A stretch of DNA of 64,000 nucleotides, taken from the NCBI GenBank assembly GCA_000509225.1, contig BAOK01000002.1, forward strand, positions 686,496 to 750,495. Direction: 5' to 3'. The translations under genes were made by a program, and so were the position numbers. The DNA is from Parvibaculaceae bacterium Mf 1.05b.01 (GTDB lineage: Bacteria; Pseudomonadota; Alphaproteobacteria; Parvibaculales; Parvibaculaceae). Under the pieces are notes generated by a model. That model was not told where the DNA came from, did no database searches, and saw only the letters and a list, made by a program, of their open reading frames with translations. Shown piece after piece: positions 8,565-17,531 of the stretch. Position 1 is the first letter of the stretch. Every line of letters starts with the position of its first letter.

Positions 8565-9371
8565 ATGGGACGTCTGGCCGATAAGGTGGCTTTGGTGACT
8601 GGTGGCGGCAGTGGTATTGGGCGCGGCGCGGCGATCGCTATGGCGGCTGAGGGCGCTAAAGTGCTGGTCACCGACATCGATATCGAAGGTGGCGAAGGCA
8701 CTGTTGCTCAGATCAAGGAGGCGGGTGGTTCTGCTGAGTTTGCCCCTCAGGACGTGACTGATGAAGCTCGTTGGGGTGAAGTGGTTGCAATCGCTGTTGA
8801 AAGTTTTGGCGGGCTGCATGTGTTGCTCAACAATGCGGGCATCGCTATTGGCGCGCCGGTCACCGAAATGAGCCTGGAAGATTGGCGTGTGCAGACGTCC
8901 ATCAATATTGATGGTGTGTTTCTTGGCTGCAAATACGCAATCCCGGCGATGACTGAGAGCGGCAGTGGGTCGATCATCAATGTATCGTCGGTTGCGGGGC
9001 TTGGTGGGGCGCCAGGGCTTTCCGGCTATTGCGCCACCAAAGGCGCTGTTCGTCTTTTCTCTAAGGCGGTCGCGCTGGAGTGCGCACAGGCAGGAAACAA
9101 TATTCGCAGTAACTCGGTGCATCCAGGGATCATCGATACGGCGATCTGGACGAAATCGATTATCGATAGTGAAACGTTCGGCAATTCAGAAGCGATCGTT
9201 GAAGGAGCGAATGCCATTGATCCAGATACGCTGGCCTCGCTTAGCGTACCTGTCGGCAAGGCGGGCCTTCCAGCAGACATCGCGGCTGGGGTTGTGTTCT
9301 TGGCGTCCGACGAAAGCCGCTATGTTACGGGGACTGAACTTGTCATTGATGGTGGGATGACCGCGAACTAA
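8565..9371 (+). CDS. SDR-family NAD(P)-dependent oxidoreductase
   Basis: A 268-residue classical short-chain dehydrogenase/reductase. The Rossmann cofactor motif is TGGGSGIGRG near residue 12, and the acidic residues in TDIDIEGG after strand 2 favour NAD(H). NNAG is present near 90, the catalytic Ser in NVSSVAG and the YxxxK pair in YCATK. The C-terminal GTELVIDGGM is characteristic of the family. AGGGAGAAC precedes the ATG. It diverges from the TetR gene and probably works with the LLM monooxygenase, for example by oxidising the alcohol product, although that link is inferred. Confidence 0.9.
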   Translation: MGRLADKVALVTGGGSGIGRGAAIAMAAEGAKVLVTDIDIEGGEGTVAQIKEAGGSAEFAPQDVTDEARWGEVVAIAVESFGGLHVLLNNAGIAIGAPVTEMSLEDWRVQTSINIDGVFLGCKYAIPAMTESGSGSIINVSSVAGLGGAPGLSGYCATKGAVRLFSKAVALECAQAGNNIRSNSVHPGIIDTAIWTKSIIDSETFGNSEAIVEGANAIDPDTLASLSVPVGKAGLPADIAAGVVFLASDESRYVTGTELVIDGGMTAN

Positions 9372-9378
9372 CCAAAGG

Positions 9379-9828
9379 CTAGTCGTTCAATCGCAGACCA
9401 TGGGTAGCGTCTGGCTCCAGGATCGGTTGAAACCCATAGCTTTCATAAAAGGCTGCCGCCTCCGCGCTATCCGTGCGGAGGCGTATTCTGTGGTAATAGC
9501 CTCCCGCTTGAGAGAGCAATGTGTCGACCAGCGCACGCCCAACACCGCAGCGCCGATGGGGGGGTGCGACATAGAGGTGTCGCAGGCGTCCGGTTGTTGC
9601 CTCAATTGCATAGGGGTCTTTGTTAAGGCCCCCTATGGCGACAAGTTCGTCGCCCAAGCTCACGCCGATAACATGTTCGCCTGGACCTGAGAAGCGGTTT
9701 GTCGCTGCATCCCAGTCTGTTTGCATGCGTTTGAGGAAGGCATACCCCTCCGCCGTTGCCGCTGCTTCGAGCTTCGAAAAACCTGCATGCGGCAAGGTGA
9801 GGAGGGATTTCTTGAACCTTTGGTCCAT
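9379..9828 (-). CDS. GNAT family N-acetyltransferase
   Basis: A 149-residue acetyltransferase. The core acetyl-CoA motif is LRHLYVAPPHRRCGVGRALV (residues about 82-101), with the R/QxxGxG/A loop read as RRCGVG. The C-terminal strand AAAFYESYGFQPI is also typical. The acceptor is unknown. It lies 11 bp downstream of a GST gene and is the last member of a seven-gene minus-strand run that reaches 14614, so it may be cotranscribed with a degradative operon. Confidence 0.85.
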   Translation of the reverse strand: MDQRFKKSLLTLPHAGFSKLEAAATAEGYAFLKRMQTDWDAATNRFSGPGEHVIGVSLGDELVAIGGLNKDPYAIEATTGRLRHLYVAPPHRRCGVGRALVDTLLSQAGGYYHRIRLRTDSAEAAAFYESYGFQPILEPDATHGLRLND

Positions 9829-9839
9829 GATTGTGTTTG

Positions 9840-10775
9840 TTACCCTGCCTTCATCACAAAGAATCCAGCGCGCGGGAAGTGGACGACCACATCGCCGACC
9901 CGCGGGTCATTCCGTTTGATGGCGACATGCTGCGCAGATGAAGAGACGAGTTCACCAGCGATTGGATCGCGACCATAATCATCTGCCATGACATGTATCT
10001 GATCACCCGGCATCAAGCCATTGGGCTCACCCTGATCGGCGGTTTCTGTTTCCGTGCTCGCCATGTCTCTTGCAATGTCTAGGGCCTCTTCGCGACCGAG
10101 CTCTTGTCTGTCGCCATGGCCTATGTCCTGAATGCGTTTTTCCCAGGCAACAACGTTTTTGAATGCGTCAATTACTGCCGCGCCTGCGGGTGCAATCCAG
10201 CGGATGAAGGCAAGGTTGTAAAAGGCGTTGACGTCGGCAATGCCTGCATCAGCTCCCATCAGGAAGGCACGGTCATCGGAGAGTTGCTCTTCCAGCCAGT
10301 CGAGCTGCGCACGCAGCTGTTCCATCATCATGGGCGCCCCGGCTCTCATCTCGTCAGTATTGAAGGGACGGCCCATGAGCTTTTCCCGATCCTTTATAAA
10401 AGCCTCGTCTGCAAAGCCCTCTGTTGTGCCAAAGATGACGGCAACCGCGGCCTGAAACAGCACTCTGTCCGTCCAAAGACCCATGCCCCATCCCAGCGCT
10501 TTGTCGCCCCCAACAAAAAGTGATGGCGTTGGGTAGCGCTTCTCAATCTCACGCAGGATGATCTGGGTATCGCAATAGATGTCTGCTCCGATCTGCATGA
10601 CCGGAATTTTCCGGTATCCACCGGTAAGCGTCGTCAGTTCCGGTTTTGGCATAATGACGGGCTGCTCGACGGCGTACCAGGTGAGCCCTTTGATGCCAAA
10701 CGCTACACGCACTTTCTCTGAAAAGGGTGAAATGTCATATTGATGGAAGAGAATGGCGTTTTGCATGTCGGTCAT
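9840..10775 (-). CDS. Glutathione S-transferase family protein with extra C-terminal domain
   Basis: A 311-residue GST-fold protein. The thioredoxin-like N-terminal domain begins AILFHQYDISPFSEKVRVAF, with the SPFSEK site in the place of the catalytic Ser/Cys. YRKIPVMQIGADIYCDTQIIL includes the cis-Pro and the DT residues that bind the glutathione gamma-glutamyl group. The helical domain follows to about residue 220. Residues about 235-311 (GLMPGDQIHVMADDYG onward) form an additional domain not normally found in GSTs. The second ATG (MQNAILF) is an alternative start. It is part of the seven-gene cluster with a second GST just upstream. Confidence 0.85.
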   Translation of the reverse strand: MTDMQNAILFHQYDISPFSEKVRVAFGIKGLTWYAVEQPVIMPKPELTTLTGGYRKIPVMQIGADIYCDTQIILREIEKRYPTPSLFVGGDKALGWGMGLWTDRVLFQAAVAVIFGTTEGFADEAFIKDREKLMGRPFNTDEMRAGAPMMMEQLRAQLDWLEEQLSDDRAFLMGADAGIADVNAFYNLAFIRWIAPAGAAVIDAFKNVVAWEKRIQDIGHGDRQELGREEALDIARDMASTETETADQGEPNGLMPGDQIHVMADDYGRDPIAGELVSSSAQHVAIKRNDPRVGDVVVHFPRAGFFVMKAG

Positions 10776-10799
10776 GGTTTGCTCTCAGATGGGTGTGAT

Positions 10800-11585
10800 T
10801 TAGGAAAAGTCGTTTGAAAAGCGGATGTTGTTTTTGTCGAGGCCTTTGGCGACCACATCGAGACCGGCAGTCTTCACCATCCATTCCAAGCGATGGTCGC
10901 GATATTCGCGCTTGAAAAGACCTTGTTCAACTACATCTGCCACCATGGTCATGCCTTCTATGCTTGCGGCAGCCTCTTTGGCGGTCTGGGCGACAGCCGT
11001 TCGCGCGTTTGTGCGCGCCGCCCACGCTTCGAGATTCGAGCCAATGGGTGGCGTATTGCCGAATGATGCAGAGCCATTGATATAGGGGATGACCGAGAGG
11101 TCGCCCCACCCGAAGGTCTCGCCGTTGAACCAGTCAGCATCCCCGAGCTGGTCTTCAAGCCAGGCAAAGAAGCCTTGGGTCTGGCGGGCTGCTTTTGCAA
11201 AGATTGCCTCAGCCTGCGCACCCTCGGCGCGCTTAAAATAGGCGACCTCGCCCAGGCCCCAATTGATGGCTTCAAAGTGGGTGTCCATCACGTCTTCGAT
11301 CATGCGCACGCGGGCGCGGTCAGTGGGGTTTTCTGGCAAGAGCGCAGGGGTGGGCCACTTGTCTTCCAGATATTCCAGAATGATGGTGCTGTCGAAAATG
11401 GCGAAGCCATCGTCTATGAGCGCAGGCACTTCGCCGCGTGGATTGGCTTTCAGAAACTCGCCGCCTGTGTCGCCTGAGCCGATTGCATCAGGGGTTGCCA
11501 GCTCAAACTCAATGTCCTTTTCGCGGAGCGCGATTTTGTTTTTCTGCGCGTAAGGCGAAAGCGGATGTTCAAAAAGCGTCAGCAT
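10800..11585 (-). CDS. Glutathione S-transferase family protein
   Basis: A 261-residue GST. The N-terminal domain starts MLTLFEHPLSPYAQKNKIAL, with Ser or Tyr of the SPYAQK segment as the probable catalytic side chain. PRGEVPALIDDGFAIFDSTIIL contains the cis-Pro and the Asp-Ser pair that holds glutathione. The C-terminal helical domain includes WFNGETFGWGDLSVIPYI. It is 24 bp upstream of the other GST gene and 30 bp downstream of the metallo-beta-lactamase gene, consistent with one operon that handles an electrophilic or glutathionylated compound. Confidence 0.87.
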   Translation of the reverse strand: MLTLFEHPLSPYAQKNKIALREKDIEFELATPDAIGSGDTGGEFLKANPRGEVPALIDDGFAIFDSTIILEYLEDKWPTPALLPENPTDRARVRMIEDVMDTHFEAINWGLGEVAYFKRAEGAQAEAIFAKAARQTQGFFAWLEDQLGDADWFNGETFGWGDLSVIPYINGSASFGNTPPIGSNLEAWAARTNARTAVAQTAKEAAASIEGMTMVADVVEQGLFKREYRDHRLEWMVKTAGLDVVAKGLDKNNIRFSNDFS

Positions 11586-11615
11586 GGAGGTCCCCTTGTT
11601 TGCCTAAAACTTAGG

Positions 11616-12599
11616 TCAGCGTCGATCTTTGGCAAGTTCAGCCATCTGCCCGAAAAGGGTAGGGATGTCGGGTTCAGCTTCATCGCCGGAAAACTCCCGG
11701 TAGAGAGTGGTGACGTTGATGATGATGCGCTCGCCATCCCCCCAGCTGTCATAGTCGGAGAAATTGATGTCCCGGCAGGCGTCCATGGCACTCATCCCCG
11801 CGTCATGGCGCTTCTTCGCTTCGTCGCGTGTGTAGATGAGATAGTCCTGCACAGCCTTCACCCCGCGTTTGTCGGTGATGGGGCCGTGACCGGGAACCAC
11901 TGTCTCAACATCCATGGCCATGATGGCGTTGCAGGCGTCAATCCAGTTTTGGACAGGGCCTTCCCACATGATGGGGTGCCCCTCGATGAAGAGGATGTCG
12001 CCGGTATAGACGGTTTTGTCGGATGGAACGTGGGCAATGATATCGCCAGGTGAGTGTGCGGGACCGACATGGGTCAAATGTACCTGTTTGTCCCCGACTT
12101 GCCGGGTGAGTTCCGTCTCAAAAGTTGTCGTCGGGAGGGTCTGGGTGACACCCTTAAAGTCAAACGTGCCGAAGCTTTTGGTGATGAAGTCGCCCAGGTC
12201 GCCCAGGTCCGGTGCCATATCCAGAAAACCCGCGAGCAGGGCTGGGGGTTCTTTCAGCATGGCTTCTGCTGCGAGCTTATGGGCGATGATCTCCGCGCCT
12301 TCACAGCATTCATTTCCGTTGCAGTGGTCCCCATTGTGGTGCGTGTTCACAAGTGTGTGGATGTTGTTTGCTGCCTTTGGTTCTGCGGCGCGCATGGCAT
12401 CCAACATTTCGCGCGTGAGAGGCACGTCAAACAGTGTGTCTACAAGCAATGCTTCATCGCCATCCACGATAAGGCCCGCATTCGACCAGCCCCAGCCACC
12501 ATCTGGTTGGAGGTAGGCATAGCCTCCATTGCCGAGGTCATGCAGGCCTTTTGTGTAGGCAAACTGGGGAAGCCCCAGGGATGTGTGTGCAGATGACAT
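11616..12599 (-). CDS. Metallo-beta-lactamase fold hydrolase
   Basis: A 327-residue MBL-fold protein. The metal-binding motif reads THHNGDHCNGN (HxHxDH with Asn in the third position: H-H-N-G-D-H), followed later by HVGPAHSPGDIIAH, YTGDILFIEGHP and VVPGHGPIT. These supply the usual His and Asp metal ligands. The ATG at 12599 was chosen because it follows AAGGAAC; the longer frame overlaps the SDR gene upstream. Members of the family open thioesters, lactones or glutathione thiol esters, which fits its position between GST and SDR genes. The actual substrate is unknown. Confidence 0.88.
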   Translation of the reverse strand: MSSAHTSLGLPQFAYTKGLHDLGNGGYAYLQPDGGWGWSNAGLIVDGDEALLVDTLFDVPLTREMLDAMRAAEPKAANNIHTLVNTHHNGDHCNGNECCEGAEIIAHKLAAEAMLKEPPALLAGFLDMAPDLGDLGDFITKSFGTFDFKGVTQTLPTTTFETELTRQVGDKQVHLTHVGPAHSPGDIIAHVPSDKTVYTGDILFIEGHPIMWEGPVQNWIDACNAIMAMDVETVVPGHGPITDKRGVKAVQDYLIYTRDEAKKRHDAGMSAMDACRDINFSDYDSWGDGERIIINVTTLYREFSGDEAEPDIPTLFGQMAELAKDRR

Positions 12600-12633
12600 G
12601 CTCGTTCCTTCTATTGGATCTGGCAGGTTGTGT

Positions 12634-13482
12634 TTAGCGGATGGTCGAAAGGCCCGCGTCGACGGCCAAGACCTGGCCATTAATATATGAGGCCTCGCCG
12701 GACATGAGGAAGAGTGCCGCATAAGCGACCTCCCAGCCTGTGCCCTGGCGGCCTCCCGGAATGTTTGTGCGCGCCCGGCTTGGGCGGCCCTGTGTCGACA
12801 GACGACCAAGGGGCGTGTCGATCAACCCTGGCGCGACAATGTTCGCTCTGATCGCCTTGCGTTCTGCCTCTAATGCTACGTGCCGCATGAGACCTGCGAG
12901 AGCTGCTTTGGATGCGTCATAGGATGGCAGGCGGCTGCCGGGCTTCATGGAGGCAACAGAGGAGATGAAGAGGATTGCGCCACCCTCTTCCATCAGGGGG
13001 AGGGCTGCACGGCAGGTGAGCATGGGGCCGCGGAGATTTACATCCAGTACCTGGTCCCATAGCTCCGGGGTCGATCCGTCCAGCCCCATGCCCGCTCCTA
13101 TGCCGACATTGAGGACGATGCCATCCAAGCCACCCATGGCGCCGCTGGCTTGAGTGACCATTGCAGCGACCTGATCCGGGTCTGAAATGTCAGCGGTCAG
13201 GACAAAAGCCTTGCCCCCTTCTGATGCGATTTGATCCGCGGTCGTGTTGGCGGACGCCGTATCCATATCAGCAACAGCCACCTGAGCTCCTTCTCGTGCG
13301 AAAAGCAGAGACATGGCGCGGCCATTGCCGACAGGGTCTGTCTCTGCATCGACTGTGCGTTGTCCACCACCAACAATGAGAATGCGCTTCCCCGTCAGCC
13401 TGCCGCGTCCCGGTGCTTGCCCGGCTGCTTCCTCACCGACAGGCAAGGGGATGTAGGGAGGCTTCTTCTTTTCATCGGCCAT
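12634..13482 (-). CDS. SDR-family oxidoreductase
   Basis: A 282-residue short-chain dehydrogenase. The cofactor loop is GGGQRTVDAETDPVGNGRA, which is longer and less regular than the usual TGxxxGxG, a notable deviation. VADMD after strand 2 favours NAD(H). The NAG motif reads LNVGIGAG, the catalytic Ser is in FISSVAS, and the YxxxK pair is YDASK. The C-terminus ends QVLAVDAGLSTIR. The start at 13482 (ATG, MADEKK) lies 1 bp after the stop of the upstream gene; an in-frame GTG at 13491 is the alternative. It belongs to the seven-gene degradative run. Confidence 0.85.
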   Translation of the reverse strand: MADEKKKPPYIPLPVGEEAAGQAPGRGRLTGKRILIVGGGQRTVDAETDPVGNGRAMSLLFAREGAQVAVADMDTASANTTADQIASEGGKAFVLTADISDPDQVAAMVTQASGAMGGLDGIVLNVGIGAGMGLDGSTPELWDQVLDVNLRGPMLTCRAALPLMEEGGAILFISSVASMKPGSRLPSYDASKAALAGLMRHVALEAERKAIRANIVAPGLIDTPLGRLSTQGRPSRARTNIPGGRQGTGWEVAYAALFLMSGEASYINGQVLAVDAGLSTIR

Positions 13483-13483
13483 C

Positions 13484-14059
13484 TTATTCACCGCCGTTCA
13501 GGCTTTTGACGCTGGCTTCGATTTCTTCCAGTCCGGATCCGTCAATATCGGTTTCTTCAAGCTCGATTTCGAGCGTCTCCAGAAAACGGCAGACCATGAG
13601 GTAGGTTCCGACAATGATGGTGAGCTCAACGATCTGCGGGTCAGTGAGATGCTTATGCGTTGCTGTGAAGGTCGTCTCGCTGACCTTCACCTGTGCCACC
13701 TGTTCGTCTGTGAACAATAGAGCCGCATTCTCTGCGTCACTGAGAAGGTCATTTGGCAGCTTGTCTTTGACGGTTTGAATGCGCGCTTCCGTCATGCCCA
13801 GCGTGCGCGACACGCGCTCATGCTGATGCACTTCATACGCAGACCCACATAGATGTCCGACTCGCAGGATGACCAATTCCCGAAGTTCGGGATCAAGGAC
13901 ACCCTCATTGAGGTATGCGCTGATGAACTGCATGAAGGGTGCAAAGGAGGCACCCGCACCTGACATCATGCGGAATACGTTCAGAGGTGGCAGGCTTGCC
14001 ATGAGATCTCTGTTCTCTGGCGACAGGTCCTTCAGGTCTGGGTAGGGAAGGCGTGCCAC
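13484..14059 (-). CDS. Carboxymuconolactone decarboxylase (AhpD-like) family protein
   Basis: A 191-residue protein of the CMD/AhpD family. The core helices read LRELVILRVGHLCGSAYEVHQH, where the catalytic-type Cys is followed by SAYEVHQH, as in the EVHQH motif of the family. Only one Cys is present in the place of the AhpD CxxC pair, so peroxidase relay chemistry is unlikely and a lyase-like role is possible. It is directly followed by the SDR gene and preceded, with no gap, by a paralogue at 14060. The family pattern ELTIIVGTYLMVCRFLETLE near residue 145 is clear. Confidence 0.88.
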   Translation of the reverse strand: MARLPYPDLKDLSPENRDLMASLPPLNVFRMMSGAGASFAPFMQFISAYLNEGVLDPELRELVILRVGHLCGSAYEVHQHERVSRTLGMTEARIQTVKDKLPNDLLSDAENAALLFTDEQVAQVKVSETTFTATHKHLTDPQIVELTIIVGTYLMVCRFLETLEIELEETDIDGSGLEEIEASVKSLNGGE

Positions 14060-14614
14060 TTATTTACGCTCCAGAGATTTGAGGTCGACGCTTGCTTTGT
14101 TTCCTTCTTCCTCAATGTCGACATCGAAGGTTTCCAGAAAACGGGACACCATCATGTAGTAACCGATGGTAAGCGTGAGCTCCTGCATCTCCTTATGGCT
14201 CAGATGTTTGGTGAGCGGGTCGAATGTGGCATCGCTCGCGCGAACATTCAGAACCACATCATCGGTGAAGGCCATTACGAGACGCTGTAGGTCATCGAAC
14301 GCTTGGGCGTCCGGCCCTTCATGAATTGCTTTGATGAGGTCTTCTGACATGCCGATATCTCGCCCGATCCGTTCGTGCTGGTAAACTTCGTAGGTCGCTT
14401 TGGAGAGAACCCCAACACGAATGATCGCAATTTCACGCAGAATGGCATCCAGTTGTGCCCGGCCCAGAATGTGATTGCCGAGCCCGGTAAATTTCGCGAG
14501 CAGGTCTCCTGAATGGGCCATCATGCGAAAAATGTTGAGGCCTGGCAGCTTCTCGATTGTCTCTTTGAGCCGGCCTTCTGCACCTGCCGGATCGAAATAT
14601 GGAATACGTGCCAT
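14060..14614 (-). CDS. Carboxymuconolactone decarboxylase family protein, Cys-less paralogue
   Basis: A 184-residue paralogue of the neighbouring gene, with the same opening (MARIPYFD against MARLPYPD) and the same framework: NIFRMMAHSGDLL, LREIAIIRVGVLSKATYEVY and LTIGYYMMVSRFLETFDVDI. The active-site Cys of the neighbour is replaced by Ser-Lys (VLSKATYEVYQHE), so it may be a non-catalytic partner or have a changed mechanism. It is the first gene of the minus-strand run, starting 135 bp from the divergent DUF924 gene. No function beyond the family is known. Confidence 0.87.
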   Translation of the reverse strand: MARIPYFDPAGAEGRLKETIEKLPGLNIFRMMAHSGDLLAKFTGLGNHILGRAQLDAILREIAIIRVGVLSKATYEVYQHERIGRDIGMSEDLIKAIHEGPDAQAFDDLQRLVMAFTDDVVLNVRASDATFDPLTKHLSHKEMQELTLTIGYYMMVSRFLETFDVDIEEEGNKASVDLKSLERK

Positions 14615-14748
14615 GTTCAGCTCCCTGTTTTGTCTTTGCGGCTTAGCGCCGTCTCTATGGTTATCCCGGTAGGGTAATATCCTAGTAGGCGCTGAGGGAC
14701 TTGTCGCGCTAGACTTGCGTGCACCGCGATTTTACAGGAGCAGACGGA

Positions 14749-15294
14749 ATGGCTGTGGCGCCAGCAGGAATCGTCACGTTCTGGACAGAGGCAGGGCCAG
14801 AAAAATGGTTCAAGAAGGACGCTGCTTTCGATCAAACCATCGCCGCCCGCTTTGGTGGCACTGTCGATAATGCGTTGAGTGGCGATCTTGATCACTGGTC
14901 AGAGACACCGTCGGGAACGCTTGCGCTTATTCTCGTGCTGGATCAGTTCACGCGGAACATTTGGCGGGATGATTCTCGTGCGTTTTCGGGTGACGTGAAG
15001 GCTCTGACGGTTGCTCAGCGGGCGATTGAACACGGGCGGGACATGCTGCTGCCGCCGGCCGAGCGCAAATGGCTTTATATGCCGTTTATGCATTCAGAAC
15101 GATTGGATATTCAGGAACAAGGGCTGGTCTTCTTCAAAGATCGCCTTGATGATGCCTATACATATGACTATGCGGTGCTTCATCGGGATATCATTGAACG
15201 GTTTGGCCGCTTTCCTCACCGTAATACCCTGTTAGGGCGCGAGACGGGAGCAGAAGAGCAGGCGTTTCTCGACGGCGGCGGGTTTAGTGGATGA
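14749..15294 (+). CDS. DUF924 family protein
   Basis: A 181-residue protein of the DUF924 family, a widespread, uncharacterised, all-helical group. The diagnostic pieces are IVTFWTEAGPEKWFKKDAAF, LALILVLDQFTRNIWRD, LYMPFMHSERLDIQEQ and RFGRFPHRNTLLGRE. The ATG at 14749 follows ACAGGAG; a further 10 codons exist upstream in frame. It diverges from the degradative gene cluster on the left and is convergent with the chemoreceptor on the right, with a strong hairpin between. The biochemical role is unknown. Confidence 0.88.
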   Translation: MAVAPAGIVTFWTEAGPEKWFKKDAAFDQTIAARFGGTVDNALSGDLDHWSETPSGTLALILVLDQFTRNIWRDDSRAFSGDVKALTVAQRAIEHGRDMLLPPAERKWLYMPFMHSERLDIQEQGLVFFKDRLDDAYTYDYAVLHRDIIERFGRFPHRNTLLGRETGAEEQAFLDGGGFSG

Positions 15295-15301
15295 GGCAAA
15301 A

Positions 15302-15327
15302 AAAGAGGCGCCGTTAGGCGCCTCTTT
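15302..15327. terminator. Bidirectional intrinsic terminator
   Basis: AAAGAGGCGCC-gtta-GGCGCCTCTTT is a perfect stem of 11 bp with a 4-nt loop and flanking A/T tracts. It separates the convergent DUF924 and chemoreceptor genes and can serve both. Confidence 0.92.
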
Positions 15328-15346
15328 GTCTTAACGCTGAGAGCGT

Positions 15347-17521
15347 TTAGGCCGCTCTGACGTCCGTCAAGAATTTGTCGACTGTCGACTTGAGGGATTC
15401 TGCTTGACCGGCAAGTTCGCCCGCTGCTGACTGCACCTCAGTAGCCGCACCAGCAGATTCCTGCGCTGCGGAGGAAACGCCGGAGACGTTGGATGTCACT
15501 TCATTAGAGCTTGATGCCGCTTCTTGGACATTGGAGGAAATCTCAACCGTTGCCTCTTGCTGCTGCTCAATTGAGCTGGCAATTGCACCAGAAATCTCAC
15601 TGATTTCTCCAACAGTGGATGTGACCTCCCGAATGGCGGAAACCGCTTCATCCGTCGATGCCTGAACAGCGGCGATTTGCTGACTGATCTCTTCAGTTGC
15701 ACGCGCTGTCTGATTGGCGAGTTCTTTCACCTCAGAAGCAACCACTGCGAAGCCTTTGCCTGCGTCACCAGCACGAGCTGCCTCGATGGTCGCGTTGAGC
15801 GCCAGTAGATTCGTTTGCTCGGCAACATCCTGAATGAGGGTGACGACCTCGCCGATCTGACGCGCCGCAGAAGACAAGCCCTCAATTCGCTCATTTGCTT
15901 CCTGTGCTGTGTTTGTTGCTTTGGCAGTTACACTGGTTGATTGCTCAACCTGTCTCCGGATTTCCTGAATAGAGCTTGCGAGCTCTTCAGCAGCCCCGGC
16001 GACAGTTTGCACATTGGCGCTTGCTTCTTCGGATGCTGCAGCAATCGCTGTCGATTTGGCATTGGTTGTTTCAGAAGTGGAGGTCATTGCCGAGGCCGTA
16101 TGCTCCATCTCCGTAGCTGCCGCACTCACCGCCCCCAGCATTTGACCCATTGATTGGTCAAAGTCAGAGATGAGCTTCTCGATTTCGGCGGTCCGTGCCT
16201 CTTTGGCTTTCTGTTCCTCAGCCTGGGCTGCTTCCAATGCGATGCGGTCCAGTGCGTTCTGTTTGAACACTTCGACGGCGCGTGCCATCTCACCGATTTC
16301 GTCTGTACGTGTAGTATTCTCGATTTCCAGTTCCGTCTCACCAGCAGCCAGACGGTTCATGGCGTCGGTGGTATGAGAAATGGGATTGGCAATCTGGCGC
16401 GCCAGATAGATACCGGCGCCTGTGATGAGCGCAACCAAGGCAAGCGTGATGATCGCAATAATGTTGCGCATGGCGACCAGGTCAGCGGTGAGTTCGTCTT
16501 CCGTGATCTGAGCTGCCAGTGCCCATTTGACACCCAAAAACTCAATGCCACGGGCGTAGGTGCGAACTTCATTGTCCAGGTGATTGATGTCATAGTCCGA
16601 TAGGCCGTTTGGCTCGCCAGCAAAAACGGCATCGATAGCTGGTGCTTCGACCACACTTGAAAGTAGGGTGGAGGTTTCGGACAGACGAGAATCTGCGCGC
16701 ATCAGACGATCCTCTCCGACCAGGAGAACCTCACCTGTTTCACCCAGGCCCTCTGCAGACTGCATGAAGGCATTGATGACATCGATGGGCATCTGGAAAG
16801 AGACAACACCGATGCGTTGACCGTTTTCGTTGTAAACAGCTCGGGCGATAAAGCTCGCTGGGGCTCCATTGCTCGGTGCATAGGGTGTGAAGTCAGTAAA
16901 TGGCGTCGTTGAAGCATCCACTGCCTTCATGGTCTCGCGATATACAACGCCCAGGTCAGAGTCTTTCCATTCGCCGGTGTTGATGTTTGTCGCGAAATCC
17001 AGCTCCTTGAAGACTGAGTAGATCAGGTTCCCTTTCAGATCGAAGAAGAAGATGTCGTAATACCCCTTCTGTTCCAAAAAGGTGCGTACCCATGGGTGAT
17101 GTTGGCCATGGAGTTTTGAGTATTGCGACCCATCGCTCCCGGCATCAAGAAGATGTTTGCTGCCGATCGGGTTTGGATTGGAATTGATATAGACGTCCTG
17201 AAGGTGGCCTGTGGCATTTCCGCCAAGCGTGGCCCAGGCCCGAGAAAAGTCAACAATGGCGGACTGGACCTGTGGGCTTTCGACCATGATCGCGAGGTCT
17301 TGTTCGATTGAGGCAAGATATCTTGAGAAGGCTTCATCACGGTCTGCGAGTGTCGCCGCAAATTTGGCGTTGGTAGTGTTCTCAACTGTTGAAGCGGCTT
17401 GGAAATAGCCGGAAATACCGACCCCAAGAGCGACGGCAAGCGCACAACCTACGATAGTAATTGGCAGTTTTTGCGCGATCTTAAGTTCAGGTATTTTGTT
17501 CCACATTTTCTCGATCCCCAT
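15347..17521 (-). CDS. Methyl-accepting chemotaxis protein
   Basis: A 724-residue membrane chemoreceptor that passes ligand signals to CheA/CheW. One membrane helix lies near residues 18-40, followed by a large periplasmic sensor (about 40-345, dCache-like with YYDIFFFDLKGNLIYSVFKE) and a second helix (IIAIITLALVALITGAGIYL). A HAMP domain begins with ARQIANPIS and the signalling domain runs from about 475 to the end. The hairpin tip EQTNLLALNATIEAARAGD, then KGFAVVASEVKELANQTA, is diagnostic. No che genes are near. The C-terminus lacks a CheR-tethering pentapeptide. The ligand is unknown. Confidence 0.95.
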   Translation of the reverse strand: MGIEKMWNKIPELKIAQKLPITIVGCALAVALGVGISGYFQAASTVENTTNAKFAATLADRDEAFSRYLASIEQDLAIMVESPQVQSAIVDFSRAWATLGGNATGHLQDVYINSNPNPIGSKHLLDAGSDGSQYSKLHGQHHPWVRTFLEQKGYYDIFFFDLKGNLIYSVFKELDFATNINTGEWKDSDLGVVYRETMKAVDASTTPFTDFTPYAPSNGAPASFIARAVYNENGQRIGVVSFQMPIDVINAFMQSAEGLGETGEVLLVGEDRLMRADSRLSETSTLLSSVVEAPAIDAVFAGEPNGLSDYDINHLDNEVRTYARGIEFLGVKWALAAQITEDELTADLVAMRNIIAIITLALVALITGAGIYLARQIANPISHTTDAMNRLAAGETELEIENTTRTDEIGEMARAVEVFKQNALDRIALEAAQAEEQKAKEARTAEIEKLISDFDQSMGQMLGAVSAAATEMEHTASAMTSTSETTNAKSTAIAAASEEASANVQTVAGAAEELASSIQEIRRQVEQSTSVTAKATNTAQEANERIEGLSSAARQIGEVVTLIQDVAEQTNLLALNATIEAARAGDAGKGFAVVASEVKELANQTARATEEISQQIAAVQASTDEAVSAIREVTSTVGEISEISGAIASSIEQQQEATVEISSNVQEAASSSNEVTSNVSGVSSAAQESAGAATEVQSAAGELAGQAESLKSTVDKFLTDVRAA

Positions 17522-17531
17522 AAGCCCAAAG

